Shown piece by piece: positions 10,521 to 22,323 of a stretch of 64,000 bases of DNA. The stretch comes from Euborellia annulipes (lineage: Eukaryota; Arthropoda; Insecta; Dermaptera; Anisolabididae), in the NCBI GenBank assembly GCA_023213315.1, contig JAKCPI010002911.1, forward strand, positions 1 through 64,000. The letters run 5' to 3'. The notes beneath the pieces were generated by a model. It was not told the origin of the DNA, made no database searches, and worked only from the letters and a program-made list of their open reading frames with translations. Both the position numbers and the translations under genes were made by a program. Numbering within the stretch: the stretch's first letter is position 1; every line of letters starts with the position of its first letter.

Positions 10521-12000
10521 AAGAATAGTTCCTGTTTGATGCTCAAATAAGTTACGTTTATATATGACAACATCTATATATTCTAGCTAGAAAATTTTGT
10601 AAAATCAATATAGAAAATAATTCCGAATAAATAAATTTATTTCTTGCCAAGCAATCTGATGAATGTTTTGGTCACGTCCCTAGAAACTCTGCCTTGTAGC
10701 ATTATATCAGAATTATATTAATATTTCTTTGATGTCAACTTGTTTTAAAATTTAGTTAGACTGTTCAAAATATTGCAAACGTTCCGTAAATATTAATTGA
10801 GAAGACATCTTACCTTTGTGTGTTGATAAGAGATTAGACATGGGTAGAGAACAAAAGCTTTTTTTTTATTTGTTTTAAAGTCTTTTTCGGCAAATAAGGA
10901 GAATAAAAGCTTGTCAAGTTGGGATTGTTGATTGTCGTTTCAGAGAAAACACCATCAATGATAACCTAAAAAGAAAGAAAATAAATAATTAAATAATTCA
11001 GGAAAAAAAACTAGGCAAACCAAAATACCAATTTATATTTTAAGTAGATTTAAATTTTACAGAATCTTTTTTAGTATAGGCCTATACATGCCCTATATAT
11101 TCTTATGAATGGATAAGGGCGAAGGGTTAAGAAGGGCTTTTTTTTAAGGATATAAGTTAATTTTTTATTAACCCATAAAAAAGTCAATGATAATGGCGGC
11201 TTTTAATTTTCTGCTAGAATAAATAGATTTTTCAAAGTTAAATATAGAATATACCAAGAGTTTAAATAATTACTTTTTTTTTTAAAGCTTAAATTATTTT
11301 CTTAAAGAAAAAAAAAAAAAAACAATCAAAAAGGATGTTTAAGAAAAATTATTAAATGTTTAGAAATAAAGTAAAATCGAAAAATAACCTGGTTGACCTG
11401 TCGTGAAAAATTTAATGAATTACTTTTCGCCTGGTAAGAGAACATGTTTCAACCAATCAATTTTATTTAAGGGTTTGAATAAATGAACGATCAGAGCCAG
11501 AATAATTAAATAGAAATTCGATAATTTGGAAAATTTATCGACTAAGGGCTTATGACAAAATTTCTCTGCCACCACACACACTTAAAAATTTAATGTTCTA
11601 CACACAACACACGGGATATTTTACATAGATTGGCGATACAAACTAATTGATTTACTTTTGATTATTTTTCACGTATTCGGAAATTTTTAAATAAATATTA
11701 GACAGGGAGACCGGAGAATGATATTGCAAATGTTTAACAGTTTCCGTTACATACTGAATCATCATCAGGTCTAAAAAAAATTCAAACATTACAAAAACGG
11801 AATAGATTAATTCTTCGTAATTACAAGTTCTTTACATAACACTTGTAGCCTTAACAGCCCTACACTTTAATGCAGGGCCAAACTTTAAAAAAGTGCAACG
11901 ATATAGCCTCAATTTACCGATTCCGTACTAATGGGCCACCTGGTATATCATATAATTTAATATCAATAAATAATATTAATGAGAGGTAGGAAGTCTCTAT
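10521..12000. other. AT-rich, one weak exon-like stretch
   Basis: Mostly featureless. On the minus strand, TTTCTTTTTAG then 152 bases (10965-10814) then GTAAGA looks like an acceptor-exon-donor unit, but its open frame (VIIDGVFSETT...) stops after 43 codons. Weak. Confidence 0.3.
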
Positions 12001-12022
12001 TATTAAAACCAACTCCTTTATT

Positions 12023-12064
12023 GCAAGACGTTTCGGCTAATTTTATTGTGCCATCTTCAGTTGC
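12023..12064 (-). ncRNA. Hammerhead-like motif
   Basis: On the minus strand: stem I GCAA/TTGC, core CTGAAGA, stem II GGC/GCC, then GAAACGTC. Complete core with a loopless ACGT helix III. No TTGGCTG follows. Confidence 0.65.
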
Positions 12065-12129
12065 ATAAGAGTTTTTTTTATTTTAGAAAATAGTTATTAA
12101 TCTTCTGTTCATAAGCCACTCTTATACAA

Positions 12130-12300
12130 TAGCTTATATATAACAAAATATCATACTTATATATAAAGCCCTTAAACCGGTGTCAGATGTGTGAACGCAC
12201 CAATCAGGTCTCAGCGATGCCTCAGGGACAGAGCTGATTGGCGAAATTCAGAGAGGGCGGAGTCGGAGAGGCAAATTCAAAATTTTTTTTTCTACTAAAC
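12130..12300. promoter_or_regulatory. CCAAT-containing GC-richer patch
   Basis: Contains TATATAAAGC, ACCAATCAG and GCTGATTGG within about 120 bases. A loosely similar patch lies at 35825-35905 (ATAAAGCGC, CGCTGATTGG). Promoter-like, or parts of an old repeat. Confidence 0.25.
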
Positions 12301-12719
12301 GCGTACGAGACGCCGCCCGCCAGGGCCAAGTTGCAATGAGAAGATGATTGAGAAGCGAATTCTGAAAATGCTTCTCAATTATCTTTTCGGTCATCGATAG
12401 TTCTTCAATATTATTTTGATAAGACAGTATTAAAGACTTCAGGACGATCCATTTTCATTTTTGGACTTAAAGCATCTTTAAGAGTGAAACTTTCTGAAGA
12501 TCAAATTTAAATAGTACGTAAATATAAAAGAAATATTGAATTTTTTAAATTTTGTTATTTTTCTGAAGTTGTAATTGAAAAAACTTAGAGCTCGATTGTT
12601 CATTCGATCATAATAGACCGATCTAATAAAATTAAAGAACTCATTGATTCCCGACACACTGGTTTGTATAAGTTGAACGTTCCTGCAATTAACTAGCAAA
12701 GGTAGGAGGGTTTACAAAA

Positions 12720-13080
12720 CTGTTGACGATACCACACCACTGTAGAGAAAGGACAAGACAAGCAGAGTGAGGTCGAGGGAGAGAGAGAGGGGAACATTGA
12801 GGACTCTAACCACGTTCTCCTGGGTCAGCAACAGAGAAACAAGACGAAGGAAGAGGAGCATTTGTGGTCTGGCTGGCTATTCCATCATTACCAGGACGAG
12901 AAGTTGCTTGGGGTGGGAGGAGAGTAACTTGGCCAAACTGAGTCTGGAACAAAGCCCTGGACAGCTCCTTACAATCCCTTCATCTTCAATGGGAATTGAT
13001 TTTAAATGGCCAGCCAAGAGTAAACATTTTATTAACAATAGAATTCGCTCGTTAATTAATACTCCTGGCTGATCTTTATT
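12720..13080. other. GC-richer single-copy interval
   Basis: About half G+C, purine-rich, with an open frame at 12767-13072 that begins with GTG, lacks an early ATG and has no known motif. Could be an untranslated exon; not called as a gene. Confidence 0.25.
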
Positions 13081-13290
13081 ATGGATATCATCCCAGGATC
13101 AAATATAATAATAAACTTATTACATAACTAAGTTTCTAAGAAGATAAGTCTATAATATAGTGAGAGATAGAGTTAATTAATTTGGCGGGGCAAGTAAAAT
13201 ATTTTTGAAGTTAATTTTTTAATAACGCAAGTATAGGAATAAGTAAAACAACGGATGCAAAAGAAGTTTTCCTTATTTTATTCAAACCAT

Positions 13291-13329
13291 AGCAACGTTT
13301 CGGTCTACTAGGCAACCATCTTCATGGCT
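13291..13329 (-). ncRNA. Degenerate hammerhead-like motif
   Basis: Minus strand reads AGCC, ATGAAGA, a GGT/ACC stem, GAAACGTT, GCT. The first core half has an A after the C (CATGAAGA), so activity is doubtful. The same change occurs in the copies near 57.7 kb, which suggests a related lineage. Confidence 0.45.
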
Positions 13330-13647
13330 ATAATGGAGTACAGAAGACATAACCTCAAGTGGTTGTATAAACATAGAATCAAGACTTGATAAGGGGGTTC
13401 CCGGATACAGCTAGATGAAATAGAAAAGATATGAGTTGTTTGCCAACGATTCGTACGCACGCTTTTTCAATGGCTAAGAAATTATCAATAATAGCAGTTG
13501 CATGAAAAATTTATAATTATTATATAGTGTTACTTATAGTCTATAATTATAAATTTTAAATTTTTTCATTAGCATCGATAGGTAAATTAAATTTTTGCAA
13601 ATAACCACAATTTAAAATGCCGATTTGAGAAAAAGTATTATGTAACT

Positions 13648-14132
13648 GTAAATCGACTAAAGAGTACTAGTACTTTATTGATGTACGTTTTCAGTTTTTT
13701 CAATTTTCTCAAAATCGGCTCTAACGATTTTGATTAAAATTCAAAAATCAATTATTTTATAGATTCTCTTTAAAATGTATATTCTTATTTTGCCATTGAA
13801 ATCTTCTGAAGACCACTTTACCCTTTTTGGCTTAAGTAAAATCATCGGACTGCCTGGGGTCCGAACCCGCGACGTTTGGTATAGGAGGTAGGCACGCTAC
13901 ACTTTATCCTTGTACTTCAAAGGAAAGATAGGAGAAATGGTTGCCATGGTAACAAAATATAAATATTTTTCTGTTTGTAAATGTTACATCTTGAATTCAA
14001 ATGTACCGTACTGTCGGAAACTAAATATATATCGACACAAAAAATCTGGTGTGACAAGCACAGAACACAACTTTCGATTACCGAAGGTAAGAGAAAGTTG
14101 TATCCTGTGCGCCAGTCACTCCAGATTTTTTA
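13648..14132 (-). mobile_element. R1 element, tail missing, SINE-interrupted
   Basis: Reverse copy with AGTACTAGTACT, X-box GTTGCCATGGTAAC (13940-13953) and head hairpin at the right end. An S1 fragment sits inside at 13825-13900. Confidence 0.85.
13825..13900 (-). mobile_element. S1 SINE head fragment nested in R1
   Basis: Carries only the palindrome edge, B box and A-box region. Flanked by ACTTTACCCT (13815-13824) and ACTTTATCCT (13901-13910), a near-perfect 10-bp TSD, so it inserted after R1. Confidence 0.8.
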
Positions 14133-15036
14133 TATACTAAAATCGGCTTAGTGACTGAAAATGAGATTTTTTCCCCGAAAAATACAAAAAAAAAAAAAAA
14201 AAACTTTATCTTTGTATGATTATCAATTTTACATCATGCTTTTAAAGTGCGCTTCACATTTTTTTATCTACCTTATTTTATTTCCACTTCCCTCTTGGAA
14301 ATCGATTTTATAATAAATTGATGGTATAAAGTGATTGTAAAATTTTAGTCCGAATGATTGTATTTTTAATGATGAGTACTTAAAGCAATTTTAGACTCTC
14401 ATCAATGGCTGTGATTTGCATTCGCCAACGAAAAAACACTCCCCCGGCCTCAAAAAAATTGCCTATTCGTAATGCGATAATCCTACAATTTTTGTGGTTT
14501 ATGATCGTAAATATCTCTATATAAAAGGGGATTTTATTTATTTATGTATTCGAGGGGGAGAGAGAGAGAAATAAAATGTATTATTATACATATTTTACCT
14601 GTTTGAATTTCAACACCCAACAAGATAAATTAATTAGATTATTATTTATTAAACTAAATATAAAATATTTGTGTAAGCGAAACATAATTTTTCACTTAAC
14701 ATTTTAAAGGTTCAATTATATTTTTATTTACATAAATATTGAAATTAGATGATTTTTAAGGGGTGTGGGGAAAGTAGATTAATATACAAATGGGATAATT
14801 AAAATGATATTTCATCAAATAGCAAAAGAAAAAAAAAATTAGTTGTTAATCAATTCAAATAAAAAATAGATAACGAAGTTACAAAATCGTTTTTTTATAG
14901 CTAATCGAAACGTAGAAGATGAGATGGCGATCTTCAGAGAGATTACATCTTATATTAATTAATTTATAATAGAAGGATTTAATAGAAGGAGAATAATCGG
15001 ATTAGCTGAGAATTAAAAATCCAAAGTTGCAACACA
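14133..15036. other. AT-rich, no gene seen
   Basis: Only simple A/T runs and a GA tract near 14560. CGAAACGT and CTTCAGAG occur near 14900 but on opposite strands, so they do not form a hammerhead core. Confidence 0.5.
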
Positions 15037-15750
15037 ACTCGAAAAAAAATCTGGTGTGAAGGTCGCACATAACACAACTTTCTTTCAAATAATAATTGAT
15101 TTATATGAATTTTAATCTAATAAAAAGAGATTTAAATTCTGTTACCATGGCAACCATTACTCCTATCTTTCCTATGATGATTTCAATGACAAAATGAGAA
15201 TATACATTTTAAAGAGAATCTAAAAAATAATTGATTTTTGAATTAAAAAAAAAATCGTTGGAGCGAATTTAGAGAAAATTAAAAAAAACAGAAAAAGGGA
15301 GCATACAAGTATTACGTAACGCAATTTGGGGGGAGGGGGTCTCGTAAAACGTTACCATGCGTTACAAGATGGGAGGGGGTTGAACAACGCGTTACGTAAC
15401 TGGTATTTTAGCGACTTTCCGATACTTAGAGCAACATAATTGTGACTTATAGATAAGAATGGCTACTTGAGCGTTACGTAACGTCTAGGAGGGGGACCAG
15501 AAAAATGTTACAGGGCGTTACATGGGGGGAGGGGGGTCAAAAATCTTCAAAAATTGCGTTACGTAATACTTGTACGCTCCCAAAGTGCATCAGTAAAGTG
15601 ATAGTACTCTTTGGTCGAATTTGTTCAAAAGCTTCGTGTCACGTCCCATGGGGGTGCCTAACTTGAATATGACATGACCTACTTGACATGAATCCAATAC
15701 TTTCTCTCTCTATATATTAACATATATATAGACGTAAGAGAAAGTAAAAA
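15037..15750 (+). mobile_element. R1 element with deletions, MITE-interrupted
   Basis: The left half of the head hairpin is followed directly by body sequence. X-box GTTACCATGGCAAC at 15141-15154, and the tail hairpin is present. A separate MITE sits at 15297-15581. Confidence 0.83.
15297..15581. mobile_element. MITE with 31-bp TIRs and AAA TSD
   Basis: Ends are GGGAGCATACAAGTATTACG and, on the other strand, GGGAGCGTACAAGTATTACG. The TIRs continue to about 31 bp with one mismatch. Other R1 copies read GAAAAAGTGCATC here, so the TSD is the 3-mer AAA (15294-15296 / 15582-15584). GTTACGTAAC recurs inside. Superfamily not assigned. Confidence 0.85.
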
Positions 15751-16112
15751 TTTATAATTATTCCTCCAAATTTTATTTGTTCTATGTATTTATGAATCAG
15801 AAGCCCTATTCTTAGTTATAAAAATTTTACCGTTTTTCATAAAGAAAATATTTTTTAATAAATAGCTCTATTGTATACTGGTAACTATTCTCGTGAAATT
15901 AACCGCACATTATTCAACCCCCTTCACTCCCAATTTCTATTAATTTCTATAATTAATTGAAACATTTCTATCGCCTTAAACTATAGAATGATACAATGAG
16001 CCAAAGAATAAAACAGCAGATGCTTTTATAAGAACAAAAGAATTTCTCTTTAAAAAAAAAAAAAAAATTTCATTTGTATTTCCCCTTTGTTTGCAAGATT
16101 TTAATTTAATTA
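15751..16112. other. AT-rich, no feature seen
   Basis: No ORF, repeat or TIR recognised. Confidence 0.45.
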
Positions 16113-16362
16113 GTTATTCTCCTTTTATGTAATGGTAAACATTACTAATGTATTTATGTATGCTAGTTCTCAAATATAAATAAAATAGTTTTGTTAAAAT
16201 GTCTGCATATGAATCAAATGATGAAAAGCCTGCGTTTCTCTTTGAAATGTCTTGTTGTATACTTGCTAATAATCTGGATAGTAAGACGAATGGTTGACTG
16301 GTGCGTGTTACGAATACCCATACCACAACCCCCTCTCCCCTACCCTACCTAACTCTTCTTTA

Positions 16363-16450
16363 GACTGAGCTTCAGTCTCGATTAGATGTATAATTATTTG
16401 GCGGGTGCACGTGCGTTCGCGATTTGTATACCTTGCGCATGCGCAGGCAA
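16363..16450. promoter_or_regulatory. Candidate bidirectional promoter
   Basis: GACTGAGCTTCAGTC (16363-16377) is an inverted pair of the arthropod initiator TCAGTC, one on each strand. Within 70 bases lie TTTGGCGGG (E2F-like), CACGTG (E-box) and TGCGCATGCGCA (16434-16445), a perfect palindromic NRF1/ewg-type site. The surroundings are AT-rich and repeat-poor. No recognisable gene follows on either side. Inference only. Confidence 0.4.
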
Positions 16451-16762
16451 GAAAAAGCGACTCGCTAAGTGGATTACACTTGCTTAAATATTCATTAGAA
16501 AAGCAATGTTAAGCCATGTTTTTATATTAACTTATAAATTAAAATATATTATCCTTCTTTTAATTTTCAGTACAGTAAAAAAAAAAGTTAATAAATCTTT
16601 TAGTTTGTCAATTTTCATAAATAAACTACCAGTATTTATAAATACTTGAATTTCAAAATTGTAAACGGCTCGATACTAAAAAGATGGCTCTATCATTTCC
16701 AATTTAAGGCAAATGTGAATATAATGGTTCCAGAATTTTTTCAAGAGAGGGGTCCCGAAAAT

Positions 16763-16970
16763 TTTTACTTTCTCTTAACTATGTATATATGTAATATAGA
16801 TAATATATATAGAGAAAGTATTGAATTCATGTCAAAAATTCGATGTCGAGATTTTGATGGATATACACGTTTTGAGGTCCCCTGAATCCAAAAAAGTGGT
16901 TTTCGCGACATGGTCTGTCTGTGTGTGTGTGTGTGTGAACAAAATATCTCAAGAACCAAAAGAGCTAAGA
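16763..16970 (-). mobile_element. R1 tail part with no Helitron
   Basis: Reverse tail and body edge. Its CTATGTATATATGTAATAT is the uninterrupted form of the site into which the Helitron at 38508 inserted in another R1 copy. Confidence 0.85.
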
Positions 16971-17014
16971 AAAATGACTTTTATATGATTTAAAAAAAAA
17001 AAAAATCATAATAT

Positions 17015-17090
17015 TAACAATGTCGATGAGAGAAGTGGCTCTGGAACGATTAGATAAATAAAAGGAGAGGATGTCTGCCAAACAGAATGG
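17015..17090 (-). mobile_element. PLE 3'-tail remnant
   Basis: On the minus strand GGCAGACATCCTCTCC and GAGCCACTTCTCTCATC match the last 70 bases of the 20.7-kb PLE (GGCTGACATCCTCTC...CAGCCACTTCTATTATC). No hammerhead core is kept. Confidence 0.6.
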
Positions 17091-17545
17091 TAGAAAAATA
17101 TTTTCTGTTTTTTTATTATCTCAATGAAGAGAGATTAAAAATTAATTGTGAGGACCTCTTTGAATAGGCCTATCTATAAAAGACAAATAAATCGCCAACA
17201 AAGTTACATAACTTTTCCTCACTTGTTAAACAGAAAATCGCCTCTAGAAATAGAGTTAGAGAATATTGTAATTTGGAAAACGGATAAAAAACGGATAATG
17301 AATTAATAATTCTAAATTTTTAGCCGCTTGAGGGACCTCCGATTGGGTAGTGAAGTGTGTAAGCTGTAGATTGTTATTAAGGTGTACTTACATGTTTATG
17401 ACGTGCATTTTAAGTCTTTATTTTTTCTAGCACCACACGTTTAAAAATATTTCAGTTCCAACTCAAAAAGAAAATAGGAAAAAATTTATTATTAATTAAA
17501 GTGTTAAATAAATTTTTTAAAGGTTTGGTTTAATATTATACTTAC

Positions 17546-17660
17546 AAAAGGATTCAGTTGGTAAAATTCGGTAAATAATCTCATCTAATTCTAAAATGAA
17601 GTTCCTCTTCTTTCTTGAGACGAACGAATCGCAGGTTCAGGGAAGCTATATAAGAAGGAA
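17546..17660 (-). promoter_or_regulatory. Candidate TATA promoter and first exon B
   Basis: Minus strand: TTATATAG (17647-17653), about 25-30 bases later GTCTCAAGAAAGAAGAGG, then CATTTTAGAATTAGATG, ACCAACTGAATCCTTTT and a consensus donor GTAAGT (rc at 17540-17545). The first and last blocks recur at 18.7-19.0 kb, separated there by an intron-like stretch. Looks like a duplicated 5' exon of an unidentified host gene. Confidence 0.4.
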
Positions 17661-18708
17661 AAAGGATAAGAGAGAGGTGGGATAGGATGAAGGGATGGGA
17701 CATGGTAACCCCAATAAGGAGAGACTATGAGCTCGCGTACCGAAGTTGGTAGTCTGTCTTCTATAGCGATCAGAGAAGGAACGTACCCACTACCCAGCAA
17801 TCAAGTCATGAAATAAGAGATTCCGAAGATTGACGAGATTTGTAATATTAAAGTCAATTCTTCAATTTCTTTGAATTGGCGAGAGAACTGTAATTTAAAA
17901 AATAATTAATATTAAAATTGCGCATTATACAAGAGATCAGAAGGTATTATTTTCACATTTTAATACCTATTCATGTTCTTAAAGTTGTTTTGTTTAGTTC
18001 TGTTACACAATTAAGATTGTTATTTTTTAAACAGGCCTCCACATCTCCCCTTATAGCCTGCCGAACCTCCCTCAGGACAAAAAAAAAAAAAATTGCAATC
18101 GATGAAATTTTTGCATCTTAACTTGAATATTGATCGATCTGAAAATAAAAATAATAACAAATACATATTTATTATTATATTTATTAATAAAATAAATTAT
18201 ACGAACTTGCTTTGTCCAATTTTCGATCGGTCCAACTTAACAAAGTGTTAAATAAGATCCGAAATTTTTTTTCTCTACTATAGAACCACTTTCGATAGCA
18301 GGGTCAAAAGAATGACATTAGATTTTTTTCAATATATCGTAATATTATTTCCTTTAAATCTCCTTTGTTGTAAAAATGTTGAGAATAGAATGGTTATTTG
18401 AATCTTCTTGATATAACTCTTACTTGTTAGATCTTTTCGTTGAAGACTATGGAAGTCTGACAAAATAAACCAACGGACCCCTAAAAACAAAAAAAAAAAA
18501 ATCTTAAATTGAAAATTAATTAAATTAATTAAGAGAATTTGACAAATTAACCTACAGTGAAATTCATCTTGAGATTTTATTCTTTCTAAGCTCAGTGATG
18601 TCTTTTGGAATCAAAAAAATATTTACAATTTATTTCTAAAACAAGAAAAAAAAAATGATTTTATTAAAGTGTAAGCTTTTTTGTAATAGCCTTGTTAAAT
18701 TTACTTAC

Positions 18709-18776
18709 AAAAGGATCCAGTTGGTTATGCCCTGAAGAATCTCGGCGATCTCAGCCCCCACTCCCACCCTCACCAT
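18709..18776 (-). other. Candidate exon 2 (duplicated unit A)
   Basis: Minus strand: acceptor tract TTCTTCTTTTGTTTTAG, then ATGGTGAGG..., open for 23 codons (MVRVGVGAEIAEILQGITNW...), then ATCCTTTT and donor GTAAGT (rc 18703-18708). The 89-bp gap to exon 1 has GT-AG ends. The product is unidentified and no downstream exon was found. Confidence 0.4.
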
Positions 18777-18865
18777 CTAAAACAAAAGAAGAATTAAAGG
18801 ATTAGTTTATATCATTGATGGTAGGGAATATTTTATGAAAAATATTGAAAATTTCTTAAACTTAC

Positions 18866-18990
18866 TCTGTAGACTGCTTCTTTCGGCTCAACGTGGGCTT
18901 CCCTAAAAACTAACCTACTCCCACACTATCTATGACCGGGACGGCCATCTAATTCTAAAATGCAGTTCCTCTTCTTTCTTGAGACACTCG
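18866..18990 (-). other. Candidate exon 1 (duplicated unit A)
   Basis: Minus strand shares GTCTCAAGAAAGAAGAGG and CATTTTAGAATTAGATG with unit B at 17.55 kb and ends CTACAGA before GTAAGT (donor rc 18860-18865). It contains a short 12-codon ATG frame. (CGCGAA)n lies just upstream. Confidence 0.4.
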
Positions 18991-19145
18991 CGAACGCGAA
19001 CGCGAACACTCCCGGAAGGCAGGTAAGCCTTCATAATATCAAAACGGAACGATACGGTGAAAACGCCCCCACAACCCCAAAGAAAGATTAAGAGAAAATG
19101 GGACACATACAGACACTCATAGAGTATCTGCACAATGCAGATCAA

Positions 19146-20592
19146 TTAATCTCCGCCCACCTGCCTAATCCATGTCATTTAATAGCGAGCTAAAAATAAG
19201 CAGAGTTAATTGATCTGATAATAATTCACGAGTTAGGAAGGAAGCCCGGCCAATACAATACTGAAGATCCCCCTTGATTGCTCATCTCAGAAACAGAATG
19301 ACGTTGTTCAAGATGCATGCTGAAAAAAAAGAACCCTAAAAGCTAACAACATCCTATACGAACTCCTAACATCTTGAACATTAACTCACTCTGTCCTGAA
19401 ACAACCAAGGCCCAGAACTCAGCACTGACGGACAAAGAGCTCCGGAGAAAGAGAAAACACTCTTTCTCTCAAATGCGCGAAAGAGGGAAACATGCGATAG
19501 AAGAATTCTCCTATTTCCCTTGAACAACGGTCAAAAGTGAAATGATCCTCTACTGGGAGCCCTGCCTAACTAAATGGGACGAACAACAACACCCTATGCC
19601 AGTGTTGAGGAATCACTTCACAAATGAACGTCAATTCAAGAGAACATCAGAGAATTCTGACATAGAAGGCCTAAAACCCCACATAATATATAAATGCGTG
19701 AGCGTAGAGATTTTCTAAATATTAAGCGCCCATTTATAGACTCTATCAATTGCTAGCTAGATAATCTAATAAGAATTGCGTGTATTCTTAAAAATTAACA
19801 TTATTTTAGTAAACATAGGAAAGAGATCCTCTTATATAATATTAAACCCATACACGCAAAACTTAAATCCTAATACTGAATTATATAATAATAGCTAAAA
19901 TGATAAAACATGCACACTTTAATTGTCTCATATGAAGATGTTGCTCCCCCGTTGGATAAAGGGATGAAATGAGTACTGTGCATGATCCTCATTAATTTAT
20001 TACCAATAATCCAATAATACCTTTTGCACATTGAACATTCATCCATCCCATTACCTTGAGAAACGAAACCTGCATTTGGGTACTGAAATATAAAAACCTC
20101 CTCATTCCTATTAAAAGATTGAAATGTTAAATTTACGATATTAAATGATTTAGAAAAAAATTTGACAAATTATCTTAAAGCAATTTAAATAAAAAAAAAA
20201 AAAAAAAATGAATTTAAAAAGATTTAATTTTTAATTTCAAAATTTTGAATTAAAATCATTAACTATCTAAAAGGGACTCTGAAATGGGAGAATTATAATA
20301 TTAATAACATCCTATCCATATGCACCTATGATAAAATATTCTAATTATATTTAGGCCGAAATTAGAAAATTCAAATAAAATTTTGAAAACCCTAAACTGC
20401 TTACTCTACGCCCACGTAATTGTTCATACAGACTTTAAATGCTGTAGCTGTTACACTCGTGGAATCTGCTGTAGTGACTGCCTGGTTGACGTAATGGCGA
20501 CGGAGGGCTGGCTGATGGCGGATGTTCTACATGAAGTTATGATGTCTATTCTCGAAAGCGATTCGTCGATTTCTAAAAAATAAACAAAAAAT
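19146..20592. other. No convincing gene
   Basis: Single-copy-looking sequence. The 66-codon frame at 20383-20583 starts with TTG and has a cysteine-rich patch (CCSCYTRGICCSDC), but there is no family match I recognise and no splice support. Confidence 0.35.
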
Positions 20593-20712
20593 ATTTAAAG
20601 CAGTGGTTTCCAAACTTTATGCTACAACGCCTCCCTTAAAAATAATTAATCTTATGACGCGCCCCCCTCCCCCCATTTTATAAAATAATACAAAAACAAA
20701 AAGTAGTAGTAG

Positions 20713-21843
20713 AGTAGATTTAAAGAGGCCTTGGGCTTTTGTCTACATCACAATTATTTCTCTTTCAACGGTGTTATATATTTGCAATTGAAAGGTTTGC
20801 CAATGGGTGGCTCTCTCAGCCCAATAGCCGCTGAAATTGTAATTAGAAAATTTTATTATTCTACTGTAAAGCCTCTCAACTTACTGGTTTACCTTCAATA
20901 TGTGGATGATTCTATTTCAATTGTACCACAAAATCAAATAAACACGATCTTGGACAAATTTAACAACTTTCATCCAGATCTGAATTTTACCTATGAAATT
21001 GAAATGGACAGTAAAATATCGTTTCTCGACCTTTTGATCATTAAAAATCCTGGTGGCTCGCTTTCATTTGACCTTTATGTCAAGCCAACTGACAGTGGCA
21101 GATTTATCAATTATTTCTCACAATGTCCATTTATATATAAAATTAACACCTTGTATTATTTTTTAAGACGGATTCATTCTCTTTGTGACGAGTCTTATAT
21201 TGTGAGAAATATTAATGTTTTTAGAAGGGCGGCGTTGTCCAACTCTTATCCAGTGCATGTTATTAATTCGGTAATCAAAAATTTTAATCAAAAGAAGAAT
21301 GCGCGGCTAGCACCCCCCACCACCTCTGTGTCTGTTAGCAATGATTCGCCATTCTTTTCTCTTTTTTATGTGCCAGGGCTGTCGGAGAAAATTCAAAAAA
21401 TATTCAAGCTGCATAATGTCCGTACGGCTTTATCATCCAGAGGCAATATTTCCTTTTTGTATAATAATAAGGATGTAGTCCCTCCCCATGAACAACATAA
21501 CGTAATATACTTAATTCGTTGCCTTGGCTGCCCCAATCCCACTAAGGTTTATGTGGGACAAACATCTCGCATGTTTTCGTTGCGAAAAAGGGAACATGAA
21601 TTGAGTATAAAAAATATTAAAACATCGACAGCTCTGAGTTCTCATGCGATTGAATTTATGCATGGATTTGACTTTGACAACGCAGTCATTCTGATGAAGG
21701 TGGACAACACATATAAACGTCTGGTAGCAGAAAAATGTTTTATAAAAACATATGGACATAGGGCACTAAACTATCAGACTGATTGTATTGGCCTTAGTAA
21801 TGTATATTTGTCCATCTTAAATAATGTAGACGCCCAGATGTAA
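20713..21843 (+). CDS. Penelope-like element RT-GIY-YIG ORF, 5'-truncated
   Basis: This is the C-terminal part of a Penelope-like retroelement polyprotein: reverse transcriptase for target-primed reverse transcription, followed by a GIY-YIG endonuclease that nicks the target. Counting residues from 20731, GLPMGG (22-27) is the palm motif before the active site, and YVDD (57-60) is the catalytic RT motif. FLDL (98-101) and KPT (118-120) match the conserved region after YVDD. NVIYLIRC (257-264) and KVYVGQTSR (272-280) form the GIY-YIG core, R285 and EHE follow, and E334 in LVAEKCF is the probable metal-binding glutamate. The frame is open without stops from 20713 to a TAA. The N-terminal fingers and first catalytic Asp are missing because the insert begins at 20703, so there is no true start codon; the codon at 20731 is TTG. 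5' truncation is usual for these elements. The copy is probably dead but recent. The family call is strong; subfamily is not assigned. Confidence 0.93.
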   Translation, partial: SRFKEALGFCLHHNYFSFNGVIYLQLKGLPMGGSLSPIAAEIVIRKFYYSTVKPLNLLVYLQYVDDSISIVPQNQINTILDKFNNFHPDLNFTYEIEMDSKISFLDLLIIKNPGGSLSFDLYVKPTDSGRFINYFSQCPFIYKINTLYYFLRRIHSLCDESYIVRNINVFRRAALSNSYPVHVINSVIKNFNQKKNARLAPPTTSVSVSNDSPFFSLFYVPGLSEKIQKIFKLHNVRTALSSRGNISFLYNNKDVVPPHEQHNVIYLIRCLGCPNPTKVYVGQTSRMFSLRKREHELSIKNIKTSTALSSHAIEFMHGFDFDNAVILMKVDNTYKRLVAEKCFIKTYGHRALNYQTDCIGLSNVYLSILNNVDAQM

Positions 21844-22323
21844 ATATTATAAAAATTGTTTATAACTTTGTTTGTAATTTGAGAATATATTATGAATTAA
21901 TTTATAAAATTGTCAATTGCAAATGAATAATATGTTTTCAAATAGGTCAAATGCACGCTTTTGTGAGATTTCGTTTTTATTAAGATGTATTATGGGTCAA
22001 TGTACTGAGGGTTCATTGCTTCCCCAGTATTTATCATATAATAACTAAAAAAAAAAAAGAAAAAAAAAAGGGGGTATTTGATAATTAATTTGATATACAT
22101 TTGAGACTTGGCCGTGTTGACTAATGAGCATCATACAACTAATATGCAAATTTTGTATTTTTTATATAATTTTGTATATGTTTATATATAACAACTCTAT
22201 CTGCATCTCAATGGTGTGCATCTTGAGATTGCCAATAATGTAAGATCTGATGTTTTTTATAATTTAAAAAATATTTTATGTTGTTGTATTACAATTATTA
22301 TTTTATGCTCATTTCAGCTCTAA

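Noticed and set aside
12767..13072. 101-codon frame in the GC-richer patch
   Set aside because: Begins with GTG, lacks an early ATG and has no known motif; listed only as a GC-richer interval.
14895..14945. CGAAACGT with CTTCAGAG
   Set aside because: The two hammerhead halves are on opposite strands, so no core forms.
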